Positions 50,533 to 59,794 of a stretch of DNA of 64,000 bases are shown here, in pieces. The translations under genes and the position numbers were made by a program. This stretch comes from Prevotella sp. (GTDB lineage Bacteria > Bacteroidota > Bacteroidia > Bacteroidales > Bacteroidaceae). The stretch's first letter is position 1, and the number at the start of each line of letters is the position of its first letter. A model generated the notes under the pieces. That model was not told where the DNA came from and did not search any database. It was given only the letters and a program-made list of their open reading frames with translations. The DNA lies in contig JAFYZT010000026.1 of the NCBI GenBank assembly GCA_017548605.1, forward strand, positions 1 to 64,000. Direction: 5' to 3'.

Positions 50533-53352
50533 TTATTCAGCGCGTGGGATGGGGTTCATGACCACTTCGGCATGATGACCCGTGCTGAGGATGTTTTTGC
50601 GAACAAATTCGCTCACCATCTGCGGTGTGATGGACTGTACAAACTCCTTGTAACCGTTGTGGCAGTCAACACCGAATTTATTCCAACGATACATCATGTT
50701 CATCCAATAGGCATTCTCTCGCAGATTGGTATCCGCATTCTTAAGCAGAGCCTCTTTCACCTTAGCCAGTATATCCGGGTCAACAGTCTGTTCGAGCTGT
50801 TGCATACCCTCTTTGAGCAGTCGTTCAGCCAGTTCCGCCTTATCTGGGTCACAGGGGCAAACACCGCCAACAGTAAAGACGCAGCCAGGTCCGTCGGTAT
50901 CCACGTCAGCCGATGCCTGTACGGTGTAAGATGCGCTATATTCTTCACGAATCGTCTTAAGATAGACATTCATGAGCACATCCTGTACCACCTGAAGCAA
51001 CGTGCGGTTCTGCATGGTATAATCGATGTTGTTGGTGCGCCACATCTCGGCGATCATTGTCTGAGCGTCCTGCATCTCCTGCTTAAAGCGATTTTCCACA
51101 TGTCCATTCCAAAGGGAACGAATATCCTTCGCCTTTGTCACCTCTTTCTTTGTAGGTAGAGAAGCGATGTATTGCTCCACATATTCCTTGAGTTGTGCTT
51201 CATCGAAGTTACCCACGAAGACAAACTTGTAGTCACGTGCATTGGCCAGTCTCTCCTGTACGATTTTCACCATACGTTGGTAATCCATGCCATCGAACAT
51301 CTGTGCATCTGGCAGTTTCGACAAAGGGTTATGGCATGACGTAGTAGCCTGCAATGAGTCGGCAAAGACGAGTCTCGGGTTGAGACTGCTATTCAGGAAC
51401 AGCTGTTTGTACATTCCCGCCATCTGGTCGTGAGAAGGCTGGTCTGGTGTGGCCGCTGTGAACTGGAGGTATATCAATTGCATGAGTGTTTCGAGGTCTT
51501 TCGGTGTTGAGCTACCTGAAAGAGTCTGATCCGTTGAAGAGATAGAGAAGTCGACATCGGCATTCTTACCTGCGAGCATCTTCTCCAGTTGGTTATTAGT
51601 GAATCCACCCTTTCCTGTAACACCCAGTTGCATAGCTAAGCCCCTCAGGTTTTGCAGGTCGTTTTTCCCATAGAGCGAAAGACCGCCATTTCCCACGGCT
51701 TGGAAGCGCACCTCATCGTCTTTGAAATCTGTCTTCTTGGTGTACACCTTCACGCCATTGGACAATTCCCACTCTTTGAATCCCAATTTGTCGAAGTTCG
51801 ACTCCTTGACGATTTTACCTTTCTGTGGCAATGTGGCGATGAGCGGTTCATTACTCACCTCATCGACATACGGTTCAATTTTCTCTGTCCTCACCCCTTT
51901 GATGGCTGCGAGCACTTTCTCAGCAGTAGGTATAGTCACCCCCTCTTTATCCTGGAGGAATCCCATCACCACCAAATTGGTGTCGCTGACAGTGATATAC
52001 TCCGAAGCCATTTCATTGGCGAGGTCAACGGGTAACATGGGCACAAACTGGCTCATGATCTGGTATTCGTCTTCTACAGAAGGTATAGGTTCATTGTGCA
52101 AGAAATGCTCGATGTATCCGTTTGCATAGACATCAGTTTTCATCTTTGCACGGTTCGTATATTTCTTCTCCAATGCGGCAAGGTAATCTGCCCTGGCTCT
52201 TTCGTATTCAGAAACGGTAAATCCATATTGACGAACACGCAGCAGTTCCCGCATCACCTGCTGTATGGCCTCGATATCTTTTCCCTCTTTGGGTAGGATA
52301 GTTGTCGAGAATGCATCCTTTGTCTTGGCATAAAGGAACAATCCGTTGTCTGCTTGCGCGGCGGTAAACGCGCTTTCTGGAGTCTGAGCCACATCCTGCA
52401 GTCGGGTATTGATCATCGATGCCATTATTTCTTCACCATATTTCATGATAAGGTAAGGCATTTGGTCTTTCACCTCGTCGGGAGCCCCATCATGTTTCAT
52501 CATGATCTGGTACTGGTTTTGCGACATTTCCTTATCCTTTTCCACCACGATGATGGCCTCATTGTTGTCGGGCACCTCCTCGGTTGGAATCTTTGCTGCA
52601 TTGGGGTCAACGGTCACGCCCGCCCACAGTTTTTTGATGGTCTGCTCCACCTTATCTACATCTATGTCACCAACGATAATCAAACCTTGGTTGTCGGGTC
52701 TGTACCATTTCTCATAGTAAGCACGCAATGTAGCAGGTTTGAAGCTGTCGATGATACTCATCAGACCGATGGGCAAACGGTTTCCGTATTTGCTCCCTTT
52801 TAAGAGTTGGGGCCATGCCCTGTCCTGCATACGCTGGCCCGGGCCGCTTCCCAGTCGCCATTCACCGTGTACGACACCCCTTTCCTTATCAATTTCTTGC
52901 GGCACGAGGAGCAATCCATTAGACCAGTCTTTGAGGATAAGCAGACAAGAGTCTACTGCCGTTTGCCGGTACGTGGGCACGTTGTCGATGTTATATACCG
53001 TCTGATCGATAGATGTATAAGCGTTGAGGTCACGTCCAAATTCCACGCCCAATGAACGGGTGTATTCGATGATGCCATTTTCAGGGAAATGCTCCGAACC
53101 ATTGAACGCCATGTGCTCGAGGAAGTGAGCCAATCCACGCTGGTTGTCATCCTCGTTGATGGAACCTACCTTCTGTGCGATATAGAAGTTGGCCACATGT
53201 TCCGGGTTGTTGTTGTGACGAATGTAATAGGTCAGCCCATTGTCGAGTTTACCTATCCTTACCTCCGGGTCGATGGGCAGTGTGGTTGACTGCGCCATGG
53301 CTGTTGTGCAAAGCAGCACCAAAACAGCGCTGAGAATTTTTCTTAGTTTCAT
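50533..53352 (-). CDS. Periplasmic M16 zinc metallopeptidase
   Basis: A 939-residue protein with a signal peptide (1-20, ending TAMAQ). Two M16 halves are present. The active N-terminal half carries the inverted zinc motif HFLEH near residue 82 and the downstream Glu in KERGVVHGEW. The C-terminal half (about 510-930) is an inactive partner domain. Family members digest peptides inside a closed chamber. Bacteroidetes versions are exported and thought to trim periplasmic or imported peptides. The leader between its start codon and the GntR gene is an 8-bp repeat array. Confidence 0.92.
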   Translation of the reverse strand: MKLRKILSAVLVLLCTTAMAQSTTLPIDPEVRIGKLDNGLTYYIRHNNNPEHVANFYIAQKVGSINEDDNQRGLAHFLEHMAFNGSEHFPENGIIEYTRSLGVEFGRDLNAYTSIDQTVYNIDNVPTYRQTAVDSCLLILKDWSNGLLLVPQEIDKERGVVHGEWRLGSGPGQRMQDRAWPQLLKGSKYGNRLPIGLMSIIDSFKPATLRAYYEKWYRPDNQGLIIVGDIDVDKVEQTIKKLWAGVTVDPNAAKIPTEEVPDNNEAIIVVEKDKEMSQNQYQIMMKHDGAPDEVKDQMPYLIMKYGEEIMASMINTRLQDVAQTPESAFTAAQADNGLFLYAKTKDAFSTTILPKEGKDIEAIQQVMRELLRVRQYGFTVSEYERARADYLAALEKKYTNRAKMKTDVYANGYIEHFLHNEPIPSVEDEYQIMSQFVPMLPVDLANEMASEYITVSDTNLVVMGFLQDKEGVTIPTAEKVLAAIKGVRTEKIEPYVDEVSNEPLIATLPQKGKIVKESNFDKLGFKEWELSNGVKVYTKKTDFKDDEVRFQAVGNGGLSLYGKNDLQNLRGLAMQLGVTGKGGFTNNQLEKMLAGKNADVDFSISSTDQTLSGSSTPKDLETLMQLIYLQFTAATPDQPSHDQMAGMYKQLFLNSSLNPRLVFADSLQATTSCHNPLSKLPDAQMFDGMDYQRMVKIVQERLANARDYKFVFVGNFDEAQLKEYVEQYIASLPTKKEVTKAKDIRSLWNGHVENRFKQEMQDAQTMIAEMWRTNNIDYTMQNRTLLQVVQDVLMNVYLKTIREEYSASYTVQASADVDTDGPGCVFTVGGVCPCDPDKAELAERLLKEGMQQLEQTVDPDILAKVKEALLKNADTNLRENAYWMNMMYRWNKFGVDCHNGYKEFVQSITPQMVSEFVRKNILSTGHHAEVVMNPIPRAE

Positions 53353-53408
53353 GAGTTTATGAATTATTGAGTTTATGTTTTTTTTAGATTATAAGTTTAT
53401 GAGTTGTG
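53353..53408. repeat. Seven tandem 8-bp units, GAGTTTAT type
   Basis: Seven consecutive octamers (GAGTTTAT, GAATTATT, GAGTTTAT, GTTTTTTT, TAGATTAT, AAGTTTAT, GAGTTGTG) begin the base after the M16 start codon. They run into the GntR gene, encoding its last residues and stop codon. Confidence 0.8.
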
Positions 53409-53756
53409 GGATTGGATGCTATCTATCAGTTCCTGTTCTGATATTCCCAACAGTTCCATCTGCCTGATGATTTGTGGGACAGAGACCTGTAAGAATTCCT
53501 CTTTTCGGGCTTTGAGAATAGCCTCTTTAGCGCCGGGGGTGACGAAATAACCCAATCCCCGTTTGTTGTAAACTATTCCATCGCGTGCCATTTGCTCATA
53601 TGCCTTTACCGCAGTGTTAATATTCACTTGCAGCAACACAGCATATTCCCGTACAGAAGGAATCCTCTCATCGTCGGCATATTTGCCTGAAAGAATTTCG
53701 TCTTCCATTCGTTCGGCCATTTGCAAGTAGATAGCTTTATCGTTTGTGAAGTTCAT
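53397..53756 (-). CDS. GntR family repressor, YtrA type
   Basis: This 119-residue regulator has an N-terminal winged helix-turn-helix (about 8-75, AIYLQMAERMEDEILSGKYADDERIPSVREYAVLLQVNINTAVKAYEQM in blocks typical of GntR). The C-terminal helical tail is only about 40 residues, as in the YtrA subfamily that represses ABC transporter operons without a large effector domain. It is the last gene of the ABC operon, overlapping the previous gene by 4 bases. A candidate operator overlaps the operon promoter at 56341-56374, so autoregulation is likely. Its last three residues and stop lie in the octamer array. Confidence 0.88.
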   Translation of the reverse strand: MNFTNDKAIYLQMAERMEDEILSGKYADDERIPSVREYAVLLQVNINTAVKAYEQMARDGIVYNKRGLGYFVTPGAKEAILKARKEEFLQVSVPQIIRQMELLGISEQELIDSIQSHNS

Positions 53757-54634
53757 ACGTTAAGCAGTTTATTATTTATAACTTGTGTTTTCTTGAAAAT
53801 ATTGTATGCCAGGCATATAAATAACACGGATAATACCGTCAAGAGTACAGCCAGTCCTCCCATACCTAACGGTACGAAGAAGTCGAAGACAATAAGTATG
53901 GCTGAGAATACCAGCGATGCCAAGAACGCAAATATCCATGGAACGTTTCTGAACAATGCACCGCAGAGCAGGCAGTACGATATATTGAATGCCATTGATG
54001 ACAGTCCGTAAGCCAGTGAACCCCATCCCGCCTCAGCAAATGATTGTACTCTGAGCGAATTTTCCGTTATACCCATCATCGACGATTGAAGAGCCTGAAT
54101 GGAATCAGGCGACATTGTTTGGTTATTAGACATGTCGATGGCATTTACCACCGCAACAACAGCCTGTCGTGGTGTTTCAGTAGGCAATAACATCCGTTGT
54201 ACATTGTCGGCCATAGCCGGAGTAGCCCAATTACCCTCGTTTCCTGTGAATATATAGGAAATAAGTACCTGCAATGCATCGGCGAGCAGGAATCCCATTA
54301 CCCATACCACGCCGCAGATGACGACGAGAAAGAACACACGCATCCAGAATTTGCCTGCATGTGATGCCGGCAACATCATAAACGCCACACTGCGTTGGCG
54401 CGACACCTTCGGAGCATTCAGTCGCGTTATCACGTATAGCATGGTCAGTTCGAGTATCGACAAGTTGAACGACACTGCCATGAACTTCGACATACTTTCC
54501 GAATAAGCCTCTTCTGCATTTACGACAATCTGTTGTCCAGCAATAAGCAGCACCAAATTTATTAAGAACGAAGCCGCAAACCATTTAAACAGTTTGCCTT
54601 TATCCTCGTTTATTTGCCATTTTAGAATATTCAT
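53753..54634 (-). CDS. ABC-2-like membrane protein (second permease of the YtrA operon)
   Basis: A 293-residue membrane protein with six hydrophobic segments (about 20-38, 52-70, 98-120, 195-220, 228-250 and 255-280) and a cytoplasmic N-terminus MNILKWQINEDKGKLFKW. It is similar in layout, and in the C-terminal KKTQVINNKLLNV motif, to the upstream protein, which ends KRSQVINNTFVNI. The two look like paralogous permease subunits. Together with the ATPase at 55488 they should form one exporter; the substrate is unknown. Confidence 0.78.
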   Translation of the reverse strand: MNILKWQINEDKGKLFKWFAASFLINLVLLIAGQQIVVNAEEAYSESMSKFMAVSFNLSILELTMLYVITRLNAPKVSRQRSVAFMMLPASHAGKFWMRVFFLVVICGVVWVMGFLLADALQVLISYIFTGNEGNWATPAMADNVQRMLLPTETPRQAVVAVVNAIDMSNNQTMSPDSIQALQSSMMGITENSLRVQSFAEAGWGSLAYGLSSMAFNISYCLLCGALFRNVPWIFAFLASLVFSAILIVFDFFVPLGMGGLAVLLTVLSVLFICLAYNIFKKTQVINNKLLNV

Positions 54635-54636
54635 TT

Positions 54637-54664
54637 GGTTTGAAATTTGAGGTTTGAAATTTGA
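54637..54664. repeat. Four tandem 7-bp units (two copies of a 14-mer)
   Basis: GGTTTGAAATTTGA occurs twice between the two permease genes, ending near the start codon of the second. Confidence 0.8.
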
Positions 54665-54678
54665 GGATTATACTTTCC

Positions 54679-55482
54679 TCAGATATTGACGAATGTATTA
54701 TTGATGACCTGTGAACGTTTGAAGAAACGAAAGGAAAGCCAGTAGTTAATTACCGTAAAAATGGCTAATGCCACGTGGACGAGTACCATATTGTTTTTCA
54801 ATTTCAAAAGCCATTCAATATCAAAGCCCTCAACTTTTCCTTTCACCCAAAATCCAAGGACGAACAAAAAGATGAACAATATTACTGTAACAATGAGCCA
54901 CTGGAACTTGCGGAAGAAAGTACCGCCCAAAGCATATAATGATTGAGCCCATAATAAGAACATCACGCCACCTGTCACGGTCATCGTCCAAAATTGCATA
55001 TCAGAGGATGGTTCAAAAGCTTTAAAGAAGCCATCTGTAAACAGATGTACGGTAGCCCATTCAGCATGTCCTGGTAGAAAAATGAACGCAAAAAGGTATT
55101 GCAGAATGTCGAAAGCGAAGAAGCCGACGAAGAAAGCCAACAACCCTCCTATTACCACGAAAATCCACGAAGCAATGTATTTTTCGCTCAGCGAAGCGGG
55201 TAATGAGAAGAATTCCACCGCTTTATTTGTCTTGTCTAATTTACGCATGATGAAAGAAGGAGACATGAAGAGCAAAACCGTCATCATAAAGAATGCCATA
55301 GAAGCAGCCTGCACCACCACTAAATGGTATGAACGCTGCATCGATCCTCCCAACAGGTTCATCAATGATTCGAAGCCCAGCACACCCAACATGATGCCGG
55401 CGAGTGTTCCCAATCGACGGCTGTTGTTCAACACCAACCATTTCAGCAGTTGTGTGAGGCGTGAAATTTTAAAATTTGCCAT
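54679..55482 (-). CDS. ABC-2-like membrane protein (first permease of the YtrA operon)
   Basis: A 267-residue protein with six hydrophobic segments (about 22-42, 56-78, 105-130, 155-180, 190-212 and 235-255). The N-terminus LTQLLKWLVLNNSRRLG is amphipathic, and its tail (RSQVINNTFVNI) matches the next permease. It starts five bases after the ATPase stop. By context it is a membrane subunit of a YtrA-controlled ABC exporter. I do not recognise a more specific family. Confidence 0.78.
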   Translation of the reverse strand: MANFKISRLTQLLKWLVLNNSRRLGTLAGIMLGVLGFESLMNLLGGSMQRSYHLVVVQAASMAFFMMTVLLFMSPSFIMRKLDKTNKAVEFFSLPASLSEKYIASWIFVVIGGLLAFFVGFFAFDILQYLFAFIFLPGHAEWATVHLFTDGFFKAFEPSSDMQFWTMTVTGGVMFLLWAQSLYALGGTFFRKFQWLIVTVILFIFLFVLGFWVKGKVEGFDIEWLLKLKNNMVLVHVALAIFTVINYWLSFRFFKRSQVINNTFVNI

Positions 55483-55487
55483 GACTG

Positions 55488-56312
55488 TTAGGAATTAAGT
55501 TTACCTTGTGTTACCGCATTGAAGAGCAGTTCGAGATTCACCGCTGTTTCCTCTTCATCCTTTTGGCGACGAGCCACCACTGCTGTACCTTGTATAGACG
55601 GTTCGGCATAGAGCACATCGTCGGTCATTTCCGAGGGATGACGGAAGGAGAAAGCATATTTGTCGGTGATTTCTGCCACCGATGCATCGAGCAACAGTTG
55701 AGAACGATCAAGAATGACCACGTGGTCAAGCAATGCCTCCACATCATGTACCTGATGCGTAGAGATGATAATGGTACGATCTTCGGCCATACACTGTGCG
55801 ATGACCTTTCTAAACTGTGTCTTCGACGGGATGTCGAGTCCATTTGTAGGTTCGTCCATGAGCAACCATTTGGTGTTTGCGGCGAGCGCAAAGCTCATAA
55901 ACACCTTCTTTTTCTGTCCCATGGAGAGAGCATTGAGTTTGAGGTCGGAAGAAAGTTCAAACTCCTTGAGACACTGTTCGAGCAGTTCCTCGCTGAATCG
56001 GGGATAGAATACCTTATTCAGTTTGACATATTTGCGCAGCGTCATGGCAGGAAGGTTGAACTCTTCCGGCACGATGAACATCTCTCGCAGCATGTCCGGA
56101 TTACGATCAGCGGAAAGGAAGTTGTCAACATGAGCCTCGCCTTTCGACGGATGTAGCAATCCTGTGATAAGATATAAGAGCGTAGACTTGCCCGTTCCAT
56201 TCTTACCAAGCAGTCCGTAGATGCAATTTTCAGAAAGTGTGAGGTTAAAATCTGAAAAAACCTCTTGTTTCGAACCTCCATATTTGAAGGTTAAATTCTT
56301 GACTTCCAACAT
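55488..56312 (-). CDS. ABC transporter ATP-binding protein of the YtrA-regulated operon
   Basis: A 274-residue ATPase. Walker A is GLLGKNGTGKSTLLYLI (about 33-50). The signature is LSMGQKKKVFMSFALAAN. Walker B is WLLMDEPTNGLDIPSK and the switch His is in ISTHQVHDVEAL. The ISTHQV form and the VPEEFNLPAMTLRKYV segment place it among YtrB/ABC-2 exporter ATPases. About 60 C-terminal residues are extra and poorly conserved. It is the first gene of a four-gene operon and lies 55 bases after a promoter with an operator-like palindrome. Confidence 0.88.
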   Translation of the reverse strand: MLEVKNLTFKYGGSKQEVFSDFNLTLSENCIYGLLGKNGTGKSTLLYLITGLLHPSKGEAHVDNFLSADRNPDMLREMFIVPEEFNLPAMTLRKYVKLNKVFYPRFSEELLEQCLKEFELSSDLKLNALSMGQKKKVFMSFALAANTKWLLMDEPTNGLDIPSKTQFRKVIAQCMAEDRTIIISTHQVHDVEALLDHVVILDRSQLLLDASVAEITDKYAFSFRHPSEMTDDVLYAEPSIQGTAVVARRQKDEEETAVNLELLFNAVTQGKLNS

Positions 56313-56332
56313 AATACCTTTGTTTTTATCGT

Positions 56333-56374
56333 TTGTGTAATAGTGTAATACTTAAATAGTACACTGCAAAGGTA
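56333..56374 (-). promoter_or_regulatory. Promoter and candidate GntR/YtrA operator
   Basis: On the minus strand the -7 box TACCTTTG (56367-56374) would start transcription near 56360. That start lies inside the inverted repeat AGTGTA-ATACT-TAAAT-AGTACACT (56342-56365). A further TGTGTAATA copy lies beside it. Overlap of palindrome and start site is what a repressor site would show. Confidence 0.6.
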
Positions 56375-56444
56375 TATTGTTTTTTTTAATCTGCAAATTT
56401 TTTCGTGATTTTTTTATTTTTTTTTGATGAAAGGGGTAAAAATT

Positions 56445-56520
56445 AAAAAATCCCAGGAGGATCTGGGAATTTTAGGTTCACTTAGGATAACCTGGAAATC
56501 CCAGGAAATCCTAAGCTGAC
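56445..56520. repeat. About seven degenerate 10-bp units
   Basis: Units resembling AGGAAATCCT and CCCAGGAGGA follow each other between the trpG stop and the ABC operon promoter. The composition resembles the 20-bp array at 6067. Nothing gene-like is present here. Confidence 0.5.
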
Positions 56521-56539
56521 CAAAAATGGGTAAGAGATG

Positions 56540-57103
56540 TTAGAGAGCGAGCCAGTTGGAGATGATTTGAGCACCATCGGGTGTAAGAACACTCTCTGGA
56601 TGAAATTGGATGCCACGAATATCGAATTGGCGATGACGAAGTGCCATGATTTGTCCTTCAGGACTACGTGCCGTCACTTCGAGGCAGTCAGGGAACGGGC
56701 TGTCATTCACTACCCAGCTGTGGTATCGTCCCACGGAGAAGGTGTCGGGCAATCCTTTGAAAATGTCGTCGTCCACCGTTTTTTGGCATGGTGTAGCCAC
56801 CCCATGAAAGACCTCAGAGAGATTTCCCAACGTTCCGCCAAAGACCTCGGCGATGGCCTGATGGCCGAGACAGACCCCCAGCATCGGTTTTTGACCCGCG
56901 TAATAACGAATCGTTTCCAATAGTTTTCCTGCTTCTGATGGTATCCCTGGACCTGGGGAAAGGATTATTTTATCAAAAGACTCTAACTGTGTCATTTCGA
57001 ACTGGTCGTTCCTATATACAATCACCTGTGCACCCAATTGTCTAACTAGATGTGCGAGGTTATAGGTGAAAGAATCGTAATTGTCGATGATACCTATTTT
57101 CAT
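56540..57103 (-). CDS. trpG: Anthranilate synthase component II (glutamine amidotransferase)
   Basis: TrpG supplies ammonia to TrpE by hydrolysing glutamine. At 187 residues it is a standalone class I amidotransferase. The N-terminus is IIDNYDSFTYNL, the nucleophile elbow is GVCLGHQ (Cys near 81) and the His/Glu pair is in FHPESVLTP. PabA is almost identical in type, and one protein often serves both pathways. Position at the end of the trp operon, 17 bases after trpE, favours TrpG. Confidence 0.93.
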   Translation of the reverse strand: MKIGIIDNYDSFTYNLAHLVRQLGAQVIVYRNDQFEMTQLESFDKIILSPGPGIPSEAGKLLETIRYYAGQKPMLGVCLGHQAIAEVFGGTLGNLSEVFHGVATPCQKTVDDDIFKGLPDTFSVGRYHSWVVNDSPFPDCLEVTARSPEGQIMALRHRQFDIRGIQFHPESVLTPDGAQIISNWLAL

Positions 57104-57119
57104 ATTGTTTCAGCTTCTT

Positions 57120-58544
57120 TTATGTTGTTTCAGCTTGTCGGATGGCCTTTACAAGTGCACCCAGTTTATGGTTACATTCCTCGAGTTCATATTGGTCATT
57201 GCTTTTGGCCACAATGCCACTCCCCGCCTGGAACCATAACTCTCCGTTGCGGGCTATGAAAGTACGTATGACGATGGCCTGATTGAGAGAGCCATCGAGT
57301 CCGATAGACCCGATACATCCACCATACGCACCACGGTTATGCGGTTCCAGCTCGCTAATTATTTGCATGGCCCTCACCTTTGGTGCCCCGCTGAGTGTTC
57401 CAGCCGGGAAAGTATCGATGAATGTCTCAATAGGATTGGCATTTTGCAGTAGTGTTCCACTCACGCGGCTTACGAGATGTATGACATGCGAGTAGAACTG
57501 CATGTCTTTGTAAAAGTCTACCTTTACGCCATCACAGTTTCTGGACAAGTCGTTTCGAGCCAGGTCTACAAGCATGACATGTTCCGCATTTTCCTTCGCA
57601 TCGTTGCGCAGGTATTCCGCGTTACATCTGTCTTTTTCAGGGTCTCCCGTTCTTGGTGTCGTTCCTGCTATGGGATCGATGTACGCCCTACCCTTTTCTA
57701 TGCGGCAATGTGTTTCCGGCGATGAACCGAAGATACGGAATCCCCCGAAATCAAAATAGAAGAGATATGGCGATGGGTTGATGCTTCGCAGGGTGCGGTA
57801 AAGTTTGAAGTCATCACCCTCATATCGTTGTATGAACCGTCGTGAAATGACTATCTGGAACACATCCCCCCTAAGGCAATGGTCAACGCATTTTCGGATG
57901 TTTTCTTTATGCTGTTCATCGGTAAGTGGCGATGACACGCCCCCTATCGTCTTGAAATCATAGGTGTTAACATTGGTCTTGTTGATTAGTTTTTCCAACT
58001 CATCAAGTTGCAGACAACCCATATCGTCCTGACCATTTGGCACGAGAGTCACTAATGTCATTACATTATTATAATGGTCGAAGACAATGATGTCGCGGAA
58101 GAAGATATAATAGATATCCGGCGCATCGTTGCTGGCCATTGTTTCATCTTTCACATCTATATCCTCGAAGTAACGCACCGCATTAAAAGTAGTGTATCCA
58201 TTCAGGCCACAGTATTGCGCATGTTCTCCTTCCACTTTGAATTGTGAGAGGAAAAGGTTGAACGTCTCTATCAACTGTTGCTTTGTTTTTCCTTTCACAG
58301 AGGAGATAATGTCAGTTGAGCGTATTGTACCGTCGGGAAATAATTCCTTTACCGTCCCATGGTCAACAGCTATTGATGCAAGGGGATGGACGCCTATAAA
58401 CGAACGTGAATTGTCGTTGGAATGATAATCCGAACATTCCATGAGTACACTTTGCGGATGGACATCACGCAGTCGCATGTAAATGCCCACCGGCGTGTGC
58501 AGGTCGGCGAGGATTGTCTTTGAAATTGCTTTATAATAGTACAT
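57120..58544 (-). CDS. trpE: Anthranilate synthase component I
   Basis: TrpE converts chorismate to anthranilate with TrpG. The 474-residue protein has the N-terminal tryptophan-binding region with LMECSDYHSNDNSRSFIG near 34, comparable to the LLES feedback motif. The chorismate-binding domain contains PIAGTTPRTGDPEKD, EHVMLVDLARNDLSR and FPAGTLSGAPKVRAM. The presence of a feedback motif and the trp context argue against PabB. It is followed by trpG and preceded by trpB with a 44-base gap. Confidence 0.95.
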   Translation of the reverse strand: MYYYKAISKTILADLHTPVGIYMRLRDVHPQSVLMECSDYHSNDNSRSFIGVHPLASIAVDHGTVKELFPDGTIRSTDIISSVKGKTKQQLIETFNLFLSQFKVEGEHAQYCGLNGYTTFNAVRYFEDIDVKDETMASNDAPDIYYIFFRDIIVFDHYNNVMTLVTLVPNGQDDMGCLQLDELEKLINKTNVNTYDFKTIGGVSSPLTDEQHKENIRKCVDHCLRGDVFQIVISRRFIQRYEGDDFKLYRTLRSINPSPYLFYFDFGGFRIFGSSPETHCRIEKGRAYIDPIAGTTPRTGDPEKDRCNAEYLRNDAKENAEHVMLVDLARNDLSRNCDGVKVDFYKDMQFYSHVIHLVSRVSGTLLQNANPIETFIDTFPAGTLSGAPKVRAMQIISELEPHNRGAYGGCIGSIGLDGSLNQAIVIRTFIARNGELWFQAGSGIVAKSNDQYELEECNHKLGALVKAIRQAETT

Positions 58545-58588
58545 AATGGGAATAATAGTATAAATGTAAATGTTGGGAGTGATGGGAA

Positions 58589-59794
58589 TTATAGATTGTT
58601 GGCATATTCACCGGCCATTTGTTTATTGTCGAGGTAGGTGTTGATGTCTTTATCGCCACGTCCGCTGACTGTGAGGACAACAATCTCATCATTATGGAAT
58701 TGTATTTTGGGGAGCGCCGCTATGATATGTGCACTTTCAATGGCCGGGATGATTCCTTCGAGTCGTGTCAGTTCATAACCCGCGCGTATAGCCTCATCGT
58801 CGTTGATGGCCAAAACGGTGGAACGTTTTTTCTCCGCCATGTTGGCATGCATGGGACCAATACCTGGATAGTCCAGTCCCGCCGAGATAGTAAATGCCTC
58901 TTCTATCTGCCCGTCTTCATTTTGCATGACCAGCGTCTTTGCCCCGTGAATGAATCCCAAGGTTCCCCGATGTATGGTAGCAGCCGTATAGTCAGTGTCG
59001 ATACCCTTTCCTCCCGCTTCCGCCAGGATGATTCGCACCCGATCATCGTTCATATAATGATAGATTGTACCCGCTGCATTGCTTCCGCCTCCGATACATG
59101 CCATGAGCGTGTCGGGGTAGTCGCGTCCCGTCTTTTCCAAGAGTTGTTCCTTTATCTCCTCCGATATGATGCTCTGCATACGCGCCACGATGTCTGGATA
59201 CGGATGAGGTCCCATGGTTGACCCTACGATATAAAACGTATCGTCGGGATGGCAGCACCAATCACGAATTGCTTGTGAGCACGCATCGCTCAGCGTCATA
59301 TTTCCCGTTGTTACGGGATGAACCTGTGCTCCGAGCATGCGCATACGCTGTACGTTGGTATATTGCCGTTCCACGTCCGTTTTTCCCATGAACACCTCGC
59401 ATTGCATGTCCATAAGCGCACATACCGTAGCCGTTGCCACGCCATGTTGCCCTGCCCCCGTTTCGGCGATGATTCTTTTCTTTCCCATCTTTTTAGCCAA
59501 GAGAATCTGTCCGACTGTATTGTTTATTTTATGCGCCCCGGTATGGTTGAGGTCTTCGCGTTTGAGGAACAGCCGGCAGCCATATTTTTCGCTCATACGC
59601 CGAGCATAGTAGAGCGGTGATGGCCGTCCTACGTAGTCACGGAGCAGCGCATGGTATTCGCGCTTGAACTCTTCGCTTTCCAATATGGGGATGTACGCCT
59701 CTTGCAAGTCGTGTACACACTTATAGAGTATTTCCGGAATATAGGCTCCTCCGTACTGTCCGTAGAAGCCACGATTATCGATATTGTAATTCAT
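58589..59794 (-). CDS. trpB: Tryptophan synthase beta chain
   Basis: TrpB joins indole and serine using PLP. The 401-residue protein has KREDLNHTGAHKINN with the PLP-binding Lys near 88, the phosphate loop CIGGGSNAAGTIY near 232, and EDGQIEEAFTISAGLDYPGIGP. It is the TrpB1 type that pairs with TrpA, whose gene directly precedes it. The start codon is touched by a 14-bp tandem repeat that also contains the trpA stop codon. Confidence 0.97.
   Translation of the reverse strand: MNYNIDNRGFYGQYGGAYIPEILYKCVHDLQEAYIPILESEEFKREYHALLRDYVGRPSPLYYARRMSEKYGCRLFLKREDLNHTGAHKINNTVGQILLAKKMGKKRIIAETGAGQHGVATATVCALMDMQCEVFMGKTDVERQYTNVQRMRMLGAQVHPVTTGNMTLSDACSQAIRDWCCHPDDTFYIVGSTMGPHPYPDIVARMQSIISEEIKEQLLEKTGRDYPDTLMACIGGGSNAAGTIYHYMNDDRVRIILAEAGGKGIDTDYTAATIHRGTLGFIHGAKTLVMQNEDGQIEEAFTISAGLDYPGIGPMHANMAEKKRSTVLAINDDEAIRAGYELTRLEGIIPAIESAHIIAALPKIQFHNDEIVVLTVSGRGDKDINTYLDNKQMAGEYANNL

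Noticed and set aside
57120-58544. Reading trpE/trpG as pabB/pabA (folate pathway).
   Set aside because: Both lie at the end of an operon with trpD, C, A and B under a Trp-codon attenuator, and the first has a feedback-like motif.
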